Source: Stromatinia cepivora
Taxonomy: Eukaryota > Ascomycota > Leotiomycetes > Helotiales > Sclerotiniaceae
Assembly: GCA_014898415.1 (NCBI GenBank)
Contig: RCTD01000010.1
Span: forward strand, 1,302,001-1,366,000
Direction: 5' to 3'
DNA length: 64,000 bases
Part shown: in pieces, positions 12,664-23,629 of the stretch
How the letters are laid out: the number at the start of each line of letters is the position of its first letter
Numbering within the stretch: position 1 is the first letter of the stretch
Position numbers and translations under genes: made by a program
The notes under the pieces: model-generated
The model's database searches: none
Told to the model about the DNA's origin: nothing
What the model saw: the letters and a program-made list of their open reading frames with translations, nothing else

Positions 12664-12947
12664 TATTATAAATCGTAAATTATAGGAGATTAATTATATG
12701 ATATCTTTTATCTTTTATATCAATTTATGAGCTAATCATCCATATACATGTATTACAAATCATACGATTTAATATAGTAAAATAATAATCCTAATAATAT
12801 ATATATATATAACCCTACAGTTTATAAATGGATATTTGTGTATATATATCTAATCACTCCTTATGAGCTATAATTCTTCAGTTGTAGATTTTAAAGAATA
12901 TAATTGACCCTGTTTATTCAGCTTTACTACGGCTTTTGTGCGTCACA
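12664..12947 (+). repeat. 3' LTR of gypsy copy A
   Basis: This 284 bp repeat matches the LTRs of copy B (22575-22856 and 46071-46352, both on the - strand). The least mutated copy starts TGTCACAAATCGTG. A degraded purine tract precedes it, clearer in copy B as a run of seven G at 22861-22867 on the - strand. Confidence 0.8.
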
Positions 12948-13532
12948 GTATATATTATGATTTAGAATTAGAGTTATTATTGATTATTGATTATTATAAA
13001 AGTTACAAATAGCAAAAAATCAACTAGTTTTAATTTGGCTATGAAACTTTCCATTATCCTTTTTATAAAGGAAATCATTCTTTTTTTAAAATCAATTGAT
13101 AAATAATATTGAGACGACGATCCCTGCTATCGATATATTATACAAAAAAAGTTTCTTCAAATCCCGAAAATAATAAAATAATATACCGTTATCTCTATAC
13201 TTGGACCCCGATCACAAATTGTATTTATATAATCCAAACATAGATTGATAATCGTAACAATTATAATAAAATAAATTATAAAAATCGAATCTTGGAATTA
13301 AATTTTGGGATTATATATCGGGATTAAATCTGAGAGTTGATTATTGAATTGGACGTTTTAAATATATCTTTAAATTAAATCTTTAAAAAAGATTTGGATT
13401 TTTGGAATCTGGGTGAATGTTTTATTATTTAAATAAACTATAGGGAAAAATTTTCCATCTCTGAAATTCGGGGAATGGGTTTATTTAATGTTTAGGAGTG
13501 ATTTTGTCTCTGATTTTGATTTTGAAGGATAG
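12948..13532. other. AT-rich spacer, no gene
   Basis: RIP-like AT-rich DNA lies between the gypsy LTR and the next solo LTR. No frame, tandem repeat or element boundary could be supported. It may be older repeat debris. Confidence 0.5.
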
Positions 13533-13868
13533 TATTACAACAGATAACAATTAAATCACGGGATTAGCAACTCATATAATATTAAGATTCGAAGAACTCG
13601 AAGGCTTGGCCTTTCGAGCTCTTCGATCGAAGAAAACGAAAGGATCGTAACTCGATCCTTCCGCTTCCTTTGAATCAGAAAGTATGAAAATCTATATAAT
13701 CAAGATAGATTTCCTTTGTATAGAGCTTCGTACTCAAGATCAATCATTTAGTATACTCTATTATTAGTTACGAATAGTGTATCATTATTGTCATTATTTG
13801 TTTAACGCCTAATTATAAACCTACCTCGAGAGCACTTCCACGTGACCTAGACGGCTACCCTCGTAACA
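13533..13868. mobile_element. Probable solo LTR with target duplication GATRG
   Basis: This is a 336 bp block from TATTACAACAG to CCCTCGTAACA. On the - strand it would start TGTTACGAGGGTAG. It is flanked by GATAG at 13528-13532 and GATGG at 13869-13873, one transition apart. No partner LTR or coding interior was seen. It marks the sharp border between AT-rich DNA and the gene island. Confidence 0.55.
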
Positions 13869-13982
13869 GATGGGTGGAGCACGAGGAAGAAGTAGCGGAT
13901 GAATTAAAATGAAATAAAATGAAATAAAACTAATAGATTAAAATCTAAATGAAGTTTAAATGTATTTTTGTTTTTGTTTTGT

Positions 13983-14012
13983 GGACATGGACATGGACAT
14001 GGACATGGACAT
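13983..14012. repeat. (GGACAT)5 hexanucleotide repeat
   Basis: Five perfect copies of GGACAT lie in the 3' flank of the GH128 gene. A looser CATGCA/ATGCAC array follows at about 14156-14204. Confidence 0.9.
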
Positions 14013-14591
14013 GAAGATATTGTAATATTTGATAATGATAATCTATTATAATTGAATACCTATCTAGTTATCGTTGAAAATTGATCTAAGATCTTATTGG
14101 TGATGGGCTAAGAAGATGTGATTTGTTTATATTCATTTTCGTATTCATATATACCATGCACATGCATATGCACATGCACATGCACAATCACAATCACAAT
14201 CATTTCACACCTATAATACATACACCCCATTCAAAATCCTAGAATCATTGCCATTGCATACTATCCTATCCTATCTGCTATCTGCTACCTAGCTAACCAC
14301 AGCTCCAGTCTGGTAACCAACTACCTATCTAAAGTATGTACAATGAAGAAAGATCCCAATGATTTTTTCTTTTTTTGCTTGTTTTTCCTTATCTGTCTGT
14401 TTGTGTGTGTGTATGTAAAAGCCCTCTCTCCTTTGTATCCAAGCAAACCTTGAATAGTTGATGTGCTTGTATGTATCCATCCATCCGTCCATCCATGCAT
14501 TCCCTACCCTACCCTATCCTTCCGATCCATACTCCAATCCTCATAACCTCATTCAGCATCCAACATCCAACAATCAATTTGAGAATCCGAG
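14013..14591. other. 3' flank of the GH128 gene
   Basis: Non-coding DNA of normal composition with short simple repeats, including a GTGTGTGT run near 14403 and ATCCATCC repeats near 14480. It probably holds the 3' untranslated region. No other gene was seen. Confidence 0.5.
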
Positions 14592-15830
14592 TTAAGAAGT
14601 CTTAAAAGTATTCCCCAACGTACTAAGCGCCGAACCCGAACTCATCAATCCACCTGCCGCCGTATTAGCCATAAACCACGCATACCTATCCACCATATGC
14701 GAAGCATCCAACCAAGGCAACACCTCCTCCATAAAAGCATTCTGTTGATCCGTCGTGCCGGACGCCTGAAACTCCGTGATCCACAATGGACGATTACCAC
14801 CCGCCGTATACGCATCTTGGACATAACTCTTGAAGTAATCGATATTGGACGCGGAATCATACCAATGGATACAGATGAAATCGATGGTGCAATCGCTGCA
14901 GGAGGAGAGGAAGGATTTTAACCACGTGAGTCCCATGGGTGAAGCACCATTTGTGACGGCTGGGGCACCCAGCTTGGCCTGGCCGGCAAAGGGTTGCATG
15001 TATGTTTTATATCCGGCGGCTGCATCGGCATACCCGAGATTGGCTTGGGTACTTAAATCGGGTTCGTTGAAGGACATGAGATGTTTGGAGCCGGAGGCGA
15101 TGGCGCTAGAGGCTGCTGCGGACCAGGCGCTCGTGAAAGTACTCTTCATGCCCCAGAGGAGAGGAACATATTCGATACCGGAGGCGGAGAGACCGTCCGA
15201 CGTACTACCCCAGTTATAGGCCCAGGCTACTTTGGAGGATCCGCTGAATTGTTTGACGTAATCGGCGGTATTGTAGGCTACTCCGCGTTTTCCACCTGAG
15301 GAAGAGCTGGAAGAAGGGACGACTGCAGCAGAAGATGCTTTGACTACGGCGGAGGTGGCGAGAGTGGTAGGTTTGGCGGCTGTGGAGGCTGCTTTGGAGT
15401 TGGTTTGTACGAGGACAGCTGCTGCTGCTTCGGTTGAGACTTTAATGACGGGTACCGAAGATGAAGAAGCTTTAGCGGAGCTAGAAGCTACAATCGTGGG
15501 TGTGGTTGGAACTTCAACAGTTGAAGTGGTGGGAATCTCTTGACTTGTTGAAGAAGTGGTAGGAACAATCACGACACTTGGTACTGCTGAAGTAGTAGAT
15601 GGTACAAAGATAGCAGAGGAAGAAGAAGAACCAGAACCATGACCATGTCGAGTGAAAGTTCCCACAGCATGAGGAGCACCCGTTTCGAATGTACCATCGA
15701 GTTGCTTGGTAACGGTGATTTCTTCAGTGATGACATGGACTTCGGTTTCGTAAATGGGAGCAGCGAATGCTTCTTTGACCAGCAAAGAGGAAGCCAAGAT
15801 GGCAAGGGATTTGATCTCGAATGAACGCAT
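14592..15830 (-). CDS. Secreted GH128-type (Asl1-like) glycoside hydrolase, probable beta-1,3-glucanase
   Basis: An intronless frame encodes 412 residues. Residues 1-23 look like a signal peptide (basic start, hydrophobic core, AFA-A cleavage). Residues 55-180 form a Ser/Thr/Ala/Val-rich linker, probably O-glycosylated. The catalytic domain spans about 181-412, from KRGVAYN to the end. Two conserved Glu fit the acid/base and nucleophile of a TIM-barrel glycosidase: E256 in SFNEPDLS and E353 in WITEFQ. Four Cys (311, 314, 320 and others nearby) could pair. The family is known from fungal cell-wall proteins such as fission yeast Asl1; GH128 enzymes cleave beta-1,3-glucan. Role in wall remodelling is inference. 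The gene is fully open, with GC-richer codons, and lies in the island between the two inverted gypsies. No substitution breaks it. Confidence 0.9.
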   Translation of the reverse strand: MRSFEIKSLAILASSLLVKEAFAAPIYETEVHVITEEITVTKQLDGTFETGAPHAVGTFTRHGHGSGSSSSSAIFVPSTTSAVPSVVIVPTTSSTSQEIPTTSTVEVPTTPTIVASSSAKASSSSVPVIKVSTEAAAAVLVQTNSKAASTAAKPTTLATSAVVKASSAAVVPSSSSSSGGKRGVAYNTADYVKQFSGSSKVAWAYNWGSTSDGLSASGIEYVPLLWGMKSTFTSAWSAAASSAIASGSKHLMSFNEPDLSTQANLGYADAAAGYKTYMQPFAGQAKLGAPAVTNGASPMGLTWLKSFLSSCSDCTIDFICIHWYDSASNIDYFKSYVQDAYTAGGNRPLWITEFQASGTTDQQNAFMEEVLPWLDASHMVDRYAWFMANTAAGGLMSSGSALSTLGNTFKTS

Positions 15831-17182
15831 GATGTTGCTTTGTTTTGTTTAAATCGTTTGTATTCGATTTATTGTGTGTGTATGTCTGTATGTATGTGTA
15901 TTCCTGAAAAGGTAGACTTTTTGACAGTGAAGAATGACTTGTTTGTGTGATTGATTGATATCCAAATGACTGAATCGAAAAAGAATGTGGATTTCCAAAG
16001 CAAACAATCTCAATGATTATTTGATAGAGAAGTGAAGGAGTGTGAAGATTCAATCAATGAATGTAAGGAAGAACAAGTAAGTAAGTCGACTTTACTTTGA
16101 TCAAGAGAGGGTTGGAAGGTAAGACAGTTGGAGGAGAAAGGTGGAATCTCAAAGCGAGGATGACTTTAAGGGTAATCTAGTGGGGAAATTCGTAGCAATT
16201 TTGTAGATATTCTTAGGATTTCGTAAATCACGTTAAGGCGTAATCATTAAAATGAGTGAGTGAATGAAAGATTGAATTTCCAAATTGGAATATCGAGATT
16301 CGATGATGGAAATCCTGCGCAATCTTTCAAAGATACGAAAAATAAATAGGATGAGGGTCCCAGACTTGGACGTTGCAAATGAGCGGTAACGTGAGGCTGT
16401 GAAAAGGGAAGAGAAGAAGGGAGTGAGAAGGAGGAAGGTAATCCTTATGTCTATATGTAGGTAGGTAGATGCCAAGTGTATATGGTATGGTATGATGAAT
16501 TGTAATGCTACCCCTCTCTCCCTGATCCCAGTGAATTTTTTGACACGACACTTTTACTTTTCTTTGTTTCCTTTCCTTTTACCCAGTGAGATCTAAGATG
16601 GAGGCGGGAGGGTAGTTGAGAACCTAGCCAGTTATTGAACGACGGATAAGAATAACGAATACGAAAACATACAGAGTGAGTATGCCCTTGTCGGGACGGG
16701 ATAAAAAATGAGGGAATTGTGCAAGGTTTGTGATGTTTTGTGATTATTAAAAATAATTGAGGGATTCATCTGCTTCACAACAATGAATTCTTATCCATTT
16801 ATTTTGAGTATTTTAAGCATTGTCAGTGATGGTTATTGATTGGTGATTAATAAAGAGTCTAGAAAGTCTAGTCAGGTACGAAGATGCAGATTTTACTCCG
16901 GTCTCACTCAATTCAGGTACGGATACCAAGATTCTTAAGACATTAGTTTCTTAGGCTTATTTGTTGGCTTATACGATTGAGCGCATAAATAACCTTTACT
17001 GGCTCACTACCTATAAGACTACAGCGTACCAGTGTTTGGTGTTTGGCTGCTTCATCTCATAGCAACATACAGAGTAATTGATTGTGTCACTACACGGCCG
17101 GCGTGTATGAAATATATTAGGACTTTATCTTGATTGTACAAACACCACATGAGTTATTTTCTGAATTGTCTCTTGTTTTATC

Positions 17183-17202
17183 TTTTTTTTTTTTTTTTTT
17201 TT
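17183..17202. repeat. Poly(T) run of 20
   Basis: Twenty consecutive T on the + strand in intergenic DNA. No retroposed gene or duplication next to it was recognised. Confidence 0.9.
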
Positions 17203-18347
17203 CAATCCATCTGATCATTTACAGCGTAAAGGTAAGGTCACGGATTGAATGAAATGATTCAAATTCATCCTGTCAATAAACCCCAGAGAGTAAAACTTTT
17301 AATCCTTTTCGGAATCAAACTTCCTGGTGGCTGAGCTATTCCAATTATAAGTCTTCCCCAACTGTTCGTCCGTTTCATCAATCCCCTTTCAATCGCTTCT
17401 CCGATCTCCGAGCACATCCATTCCAAACTATCCATCCCAGCGCCTGCGTAAAAAGTATATGGTCTATGGGTCTGGTCAATGTCCCATCTTTGCCCGTGCT
17501 TATGCTTGTGCGCCAATTGATGATCCAGGGGTAATATCCTCCGTATCTATTAATCTATTCTCAAAGCTTGACCCAAGACATCCGGACGATCCGATCAATT
17601 TAATGGATCGACAGATTTGCCTTGGCTTGTTTTATCTCTCCGTTCATCACATCATTGGTGGAAATTGAGGGGAAGGAGACGAAGGAATTATACAGAGTAA
17701 AACACTGCAGAGTATATGCAAGAAGGAAGGAAAATCCAAACAAGCCAGCGCATTTCGGAGTGTACCTTACAGTACTGTATGTATTGTGAATTCTTATGTG
17801 TAGTATGTATATAGGATGTAGTATATATATAGGATGTAGTATATATAAAGAAATCGCGCAAACAAACGGGTCATTTTAATAGTTTACAGTATCGTAACCG
17901 TGTGCAACCGTGTGCGTACACGAATCAAAGTCAAAATTTGTCACTTTCACTTACTCCTCCGAACGGACCAGACGACGGAGCACATCCATCATATGAAAAA
18001 AATGAGAAGAATTTGGAATTTGGAATTTCTAACAGCTCCTCTAGAACTCCAGGGTTTGCTTAACCTTATCTAATGATTCCGATCCGACAGAAACAAAGCT
18101 TTCATATGAAAGATTCTAGACTCTTACCAGTGCTCGGTCTACTAGGTATTTAACATCTGCGGTCCATCGAAATCTTCAAACTTCCTACCACTCTTTTCAT
18201 ACTCTGTATTTCAGAAAGTACACTGTAGTTAGGTAGGTAGGTAATCTACACATTTTCGTAACTTTTCTTTTCTCCGACCTCCCGAATTCTCGTAACTTTA
18301 TTCTCCGATGTTTTTTGGTCAAGAAAAACAAACTCACCAATGATAAA

Positions 18348-18371
18348 CAAGCAAGCAAGCAAGCAAGCAAG
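18348..18371. repeat. (CAAG)6 tetranucleotide repeat
   Basis: Six perfect CAAG units in intergenic DNA. Confidence 0.9.
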
Positions 18372-18791
18372 CCATTGCCAAACCATGGGAAGGAAAGAGC
18401 ATGATCTTTCGTACATATACATCTATCACCACGCACTCTATTTATGTAAAAAGGGGTTTTTTGGGAATGAATTGCATTGCATAATTGGCATTGCATACTA
18501 CCTATGTAGTATCCAGTTCCTCTGCTTTTCTCGCGAAGTTTGATGGTCAGATGTCGGCGATGGTAAGACTTATATTCATGTGATAGTGATGGTGATATTG
18601 TTATCTGTCTATCTTTCACCAACCGAACAGCATTTTTTAATGGATTGATTGAAATAGTTTTGATACCTATCTATGTCTCTGTCTCTCCTGCATCTGTATC
18701 CTTTCAATATCTAATTCGAAAATCACGCATATGTATAGGGATACCTATGCATCTACGAGCACACAACACTTACTATTTAGTTTTCTAGCTT

Positions 18792-19000
18792 GTACGGAGT
18801 ACAGAGTACTCGATTCTTCCCAACACAACACTGAGTTTCTTATGGGAACTGTTGGTATCACTTCGGTGGTACCTTTTACATAGTACTATATTGGTATGGT
18901 TTATTATTCATTCTTGATTGCTACACTATGAAAAGAGGGAGTGGTACGGTTGCCTTTGAGGTTGGTCACATGACGTACCGACAGGAACCATACGGAGTAC
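18792..19000. repeat. TACGGAGTAC near-palindrome, two copies here, partial copies elsewhere
   Basis: TACGGAGTAC occurs at about 18793 and 18991, with TACGGAGT variants near 21319, 22003 and 22082. The word is known to be over-represented in several filamentous ascomycetes (recalled, not checked). It may be a relic of small dispersed elements. Confidence 0.5.
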
Positions 19001-19472
19001 AGACAGACGCTTCATCGGGACAACTCCATGTCCGAACAGAAAACATTCTGCACCTTAATTGCATCTCCAATATCGGAATTCATCATATATGCCTTGCGAA
19101 CCTCATTCTCTACTTTCTAGAGAGCTACGCAGTCTTATATGAAAATCATCATGGATAAATATCTCAAAATCCGAAATTCTTTCTTTAGTAGTTCCCAGAG
19201 AACACGATTTTCTCGATTATATCACGTGTGTATCACGTGCATACAGATCGATTGATGTTATTCCCAAATACTTGCTCAGTGGTATCTTTGTAAGAGTTCT
19301 TAGTGGTTATCGTACTCTAGACTGCAAAGTACTTGTCATATTTGAGTGGTACAACAATGCGGGGTATTTCGACCAGGTGTTGTCTTAAACGCACGGCCCT
19401 GTTTCTAATCATATTCGTACACGTATACACCCAGTGAGATTTTCGAGACCACCGGACTAGATTTTTGGTTCA

Positions 19473-19480
19473 TATAAAAG
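19473..19480 (+). promoter_or_regulatory. TATA-like box upstream of the DUF2306-type gene
   Basis: TATAAAAG lies 100 bp upstream of the ATG at 19580, at a spacing normal for a fungal promoter. Confidence 0.4.
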
Positions 19481-19579
19481 AGTATCATCGTCCCCAGCGG
19501 TATCCGACGTCCTTACACAAAGTTCATCAATGAATGGCGGTCTGCCTCAATTCTCGATCACCCCAATAACCCTATCAAA

Positions 19580-20795
19580 ATGTCTCTCTTGAAACTCACA
19601 GGCTTCACATACTCTAGATCTCTTACCTATTTCGTCATCTTTACACTCACATTCTCAATATTTTCTTTTTCACAACAATCTTTTGTTTTTGGGGGGAGAT
19701 TACGTCCTAAATCCCCAGAACATGTCATTATTTTTGGAGATGGGTTGATGAAGTTGGGAATGGATGTTCATTTGTGGAGTGTTTTACGTATGTTTGATCG
19801 GCAGATTTCTTCTTGTCGTCGTATGGACTGTATTATCTATGATATTCATACTACGTGTATGCTCTTATAGTATCATCAAAGACCACACTAAAGCAACATG
19901 AAAATCAAACAGCAAACACAGCTAACAATAAACACCTCAGCCGCCGGAACCCTTCTCCCCCTCCAATTCCTCCCTATAGTAAGGAGAAAATATATCAACC
20001 TGCACAGATACACTGGGAGAACCCTCTTCCCAATGCTACTCCTCGGAAACACATGTCTGTCCCTCCTTCATCCTCCTCCTTTAAGTTGGCTGACTATATG
20101 AAAAGGCGCTTTTGGAATTGCCCATGTTTCCTTCGGAGGGACAATCGAAACTAGAATCTGGATTTATACACTCGGCATCATGGTATTTTTCGCCTTGTTC
20201 AAATCTTGGATTGCAATTCGACGGAAGAGAATTGGAGAACATCGGGTTTGGGCTATTAGGACTTGGGGATGGGCAGGTTGCGTAAGTCATCTTGCTACTT
20301 TCAACACTTTCTCTTCCTTGTTTTAAGTTTCACATCTCACATTATCTCAAATCACATACTCTCAACCCCAAAGCAACCCCTCAAATACTATCAATCCCCA
20401 TCAACTAAAAAATCCTCCAGATCCTCACCATGCGCCTCCTCATGATCCCCCTCACAACACTAATCCTCTCCCCCTACACCCGCACCTTCTACTCCCTAAC
20501 CACCTGTTCTGCCCTCCACAAATTATACACCGCCCATTCATATCCTCTCACACATATCTCTCAAACCTACCCTATGTGTGAAAATACCTTGTCGGGAATA
20601 GAGAAACAGGAAATTCATATCCCGATTCAAATGGGATATTCTCCGCCGGAATGTCTGGTCGCGACGTTGAATCTGGTGTTTGGGACCGCCGGGTGGTGCG
20701 CGTTGGTGTTGCATATGCTGGGGGTGGAGGGTTGGTTACAGTGGAGTGGAGGTGCGGATGTGGGTAAGAAGATGGTGGTGAAGGTGAAGAAATGA
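19580..20795 (+). pseudogene. DUF2306-type membrane protein gene with one in-frame stop
   Basis: Three exons can be built: 19580-19787, 19941-20281 and 20421-20795. Donors are GTATGT and GTAAGT; acceptors end CCTCAG and CTCCAG. The phases fit and give 307 residues plus stop. Sequence signs of the family (fungal membrane proteins, DUF2306) are GDGLMKLGMDVHLW, RRKYINLHRYTGR, a hydrophobic TLGIMVFFALF and RRKRIGEHRVWAIRTWGWAG. Several membrane segments are evident, so a membrane location is expected; the biochemical role is unknown. The frame has one break, a TGA at 20099-20101 (codon 123). No plausible intron removes it, and it fits a CGA-to-TGA change. The gene is either a recent pseudogene, a read-through case or carries a base error. 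The remainder is clean, which argues for a very recent lesion. Confidence 0.7.
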
Positions 20796-22157
20796 TGGGG
20801 AGAGGGAGAGGGAGAATGGTGGGTTGGAGGTGTGTGAGATACTAGACTAGGTATCTTGTGATGGAATGGGAGTATTTGTAAGGAAAGAAGGAAAAGATTA
20901 CTTTTATAGAGGAATTTGTGATTTGTCTTTGGGAGACTTACTAGATAGATACACTTTCGACATTTTCTCACATGGAATATTCCACAACTTCGTTGAGACC
21001 TTTAACTTGTATATCTTGATAGCACGAAAATTATTTAGGAATAATCATTGAGATGGATTTTCTCTGGTCTAAGGAGAGTTTTTTTTTCATATCCGAATAC
21101 TCGAGTAGATTGAATATCGTCTAATTTCATTTTTATATCCCTGGTGAGAAAGAGGTGGAGGTGGATCGAAGACGTGGAGGGAGGGCGAGCGGGAAATATA
21201 CCTCTTGGGAGGGTGTAGATTCAGGGGATGTGAATTGTATTAATATTGATTTGGATTTTGATGTAGATGAGGTAGGGAACGAGCATTTGAGAGAATGTGG
21301 ATTAACCAGATGGGAAACTACGGAGTGATTTTCTGGAGTAGAAGAAGAATAACTAGTGGGCAGACAAGAGAAGTTTTTCTGATGAATTATAAACTAGTAT
21401 CTGTTGATTATTGAGTCAGGAAATTGAAGAAATGGGAGGTGATTAGATCTAAGTCTAGGAGGAGATAGTTCTGTGTGTACGAATGAGAGTAATACTGTGA
21501 TAGTATAGCGCAATATTCGACAGTCAGAGGTTGTTGGGTATCGTGGTAGGGAAATTAAGATAAGGGAGGGTATCGAATATGTCGGAGATAGAAGTAACTA
21601 GATTGTCTAGTTCTAATTCCGATATTCGGCCAATATGAACCCGGTAGTTTGGTTAGGAGTATCGGAGCACACGAATTCCAAGAAAGATATTATGTTGAAG
21701 TATGTCAAGACTGGTAAGGGAATACTGGTAGTATGGGCTTTAGCTTTATTATTTAATTTTGAAGAAATGTCGGGCTGGTCGATAGTACAGAAGTACATGG
21801 CTGGGGCAAGAACAACGGAGGACAATTGTAATAGGTTGGATCTGAGATTTATGTCTTGCATGTGATATTATTCGAACATAGGGTCACTGATACTGATCCA
21901 GGGCTTTTTATTTGGACTCGAGATACAGATGAGTGAATAGGATGCGGAACTATCGCTTCTGCACCGCTTAAGAGAATGATGATGTCATGTGCTCGTTAGG
22001 GCGAATACGGAGTTTTGGCTTTGTCATTTTTGGGTTTGGAGGGGTGTTTGGAATGGAGTCTTTATTTTATACAGCTTGATTTACGGAGTGGTTCAATGGC
22101 TTCAATGTGTAGGGGGTGAGTTGCAGAGACTGGTTAATTATGATATATGGAATCAGG
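20796..22157. other. Intergenic DNA, no supported gene
   Basis: Normal composition falling toward the AT-rich border. Short frames of up to 82 codons (for example around 21613-21865) overlap on both strands and look like chance. TACGGAGT-like words occur at 21319, 22003 and 22082. Confidence 0.5.
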
Positions 22158-22217
22158 TATATGTTCCGGGCCATTACGCAAATCCGGCATTGCGAAATGG
22201 GCTTAGCTCATTCCGCA

Positions 22218-22368
22218 ATATACTGGTTTTCTAAATAAACTAATTAATACCAAAATAAAAAGGAATAAAGATATTCATAAATAAACTAATTCATTCCAAA
22301 ATGAACTAAATTTATATACAATAAATACAATCAATATCTTAAGATTGTTGCGGGGTGAACCAGTATAT
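22218..22368. repeat. 151 bp segment bounded by an 11 bp inverted repeat
   Basis: ATATACTGGTT at about 22219 faces AACCAGTATAT ending at about 22368. It may be a small MITE or an inner part of the surrounding TIR element. There is no coding capacity. Confidence 0.4.
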
Positions 22369-22574
22369 CCACTAATAAAAACCTTTGAATATATCAATTC
22401 ATTATCATTTACTTCTTCAAAGTAAAAAAAAAACTATAATCTTATCATCACCTCCATTTTCAATTTCATTTTCATCATTTTCAAATCTATTATTATCCTT
22501 TTCTTTCAATAACATTACCTTTTCTATATATAATACTAAACTAGTAAAATATTTATAATCAAAATCATTATCTA

Positions 22575-22856
22575 TATGACGCACAAGAGCCGTAGTAGAG
22601 CTGAATAAACAGGGTCAATTATATTCTTTAGAATCTACAATTGAAGAATTATGGCTTATAAGAAGCGATTAGATATATATACACAAATATCCATTTGTAG
22701 ACTATAAAATTGTATATATACATTATTAGGGTTATTATTTTACTATACTAAATCATATAATTCATAATACATATATATAGATGATCAGTTCATAAATTGA
22801 TATAAAAGATAAAAGATATTATATAATTAATCTTCTATAATTCACGATTTGTGATA
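22575..22856 (-). repeat. 3' LTR of gypsy copy B
   Basis: A 282 bp repeat. On the - strand it follows the tract GGGGGGG, a clear polypurine tract, and begins TATCACAAATCGTG. It matches 46071-46352 and 12664-12947. Confidence 0.82.
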
Positions 22857-22959
22857 TTATCCCCCCCTTCGGAAAAACTCGCCTTTAAACATTTTACTCT
22901 TTTGTTCTATTGCTATTTCATTGGAAATCAGGTTTTGTGAAGATTCATAAACTTTAAAT

Positions 22960-23290
22960 CAATTAGATTGATCATTTTGATTGATTTGGTTAATTTAATG
23001 GAAATTGACCAAATTGACCAAAATTATCGATCAAATTGACCAAAATTATCGACCAAATTGACCAAAATGACAAATGAATTAACCAAATCGATCAAATCGT
23101 TCATCAATTAGTTAAATTAACATTGATTTATATTCTTCTTGATTTGGGGAATCTCTGAAAAAAAAAAGCCCCAATAGAAAAGGGAAGGAAGTTGAATTAT
23201 AGTATAATGACAATGGATGATTAATATAGTTAATTCTGAAATCGATCAAGTTAATCGATCAAATTGATCAAATCAACCAAATTGAACGAA
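22960..23290. repeat. TTGATC-rich tract of gypsy copy B
   Basis: The inverted counterpart of 10720-11040: repeated AAATTGACCAAA and AAATTGATCAAA units between integrase and the polypurine tract. Confidence 0.6.
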
Positions 23291-23629
23291 ATCGATAAAG
23301 ATGATGTTATATTTTGTTCTTACTATATTCAAGTTTCCCTTTGTATGATTTTTGAAATGATTATAAGTATAAGTTTTTTGAAATATATTACCTTCGTATT
23401 GTCTTGATAATAACAGTTCGTCTATTATATAAAGCTTGGGCCATATATGTATATAATCAAATTCCCTCGAATTTGTATAGGTTTTTTATCCTTTTACAAT
23501 TGTATATGTATATATCATTATAAAATCATAATATCTAATCTATTATATTGAAGAATATTTTTCTTTCCCTTAGTTTCATAAATGAATTGTTATCTATATG
23601 ATTATAATTATCCTCTCTGTTTTTATAAA

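Larger units (their letters stand above)
1819..12947 (+). mobile_element. Ty3/gypsy retrotransposon copy A, RIP-degraded, interrupted, 5' part outside window
   Basis: The same sequence occurs inverted as copy B at 22575-46352. Copy A segments are 1819-2433 (end of RNase H and start of integrase), 9181-11064 (integrase and 3' non-coding) and 12591-12947 (polypurine tract and 3' LTR). Between them lie a copia-like element (2434-9180) and a small LTR element (11065-12590). Every boundary can be checked against the uninterrupted sequence of copy B. Orientation follows from the integrase frame and the LTR. The RT and gag part would lie left of the window, beyond the Pogo insertion. Confidence 0.8.
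15831..19472. other. Long intergenic region of the gene island
   Basis: About 3.6 kb of normal-composition DNA between the GH128 start (divergent side) and the DUF2306-type gene. The first 100 bp hold a TGTGTG/TGTATG repeat, probably in the GH128 5' untranslated region. Open stretches up to 141 codons exist (for example 18197-18622 on the - strand) but show no domain, no convincing start context and unusual composition, so they are not called. Simple repeats are listed separately. Confidence 0.55.

Noticed and set aside
13983..14204. Regular short repeats that might suggest a CRISPR array
   Set aside because: Units are 6 bp with no spacers, in a eukaryotic genome; simple sequence repeats.
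14645..15824. Several open frames overlapping the GH128 gene on both strands
   Set aside because: Shadows of the GC-richer GH128 coding sequence, with no family resemblance of their own.
18197..18622. 141-codon - strand open frame in the gene island
   Set aside because: No recognisable domain, unusual residue mix, overlaps a CAAG repeat and a + strand frame; most likely chance.
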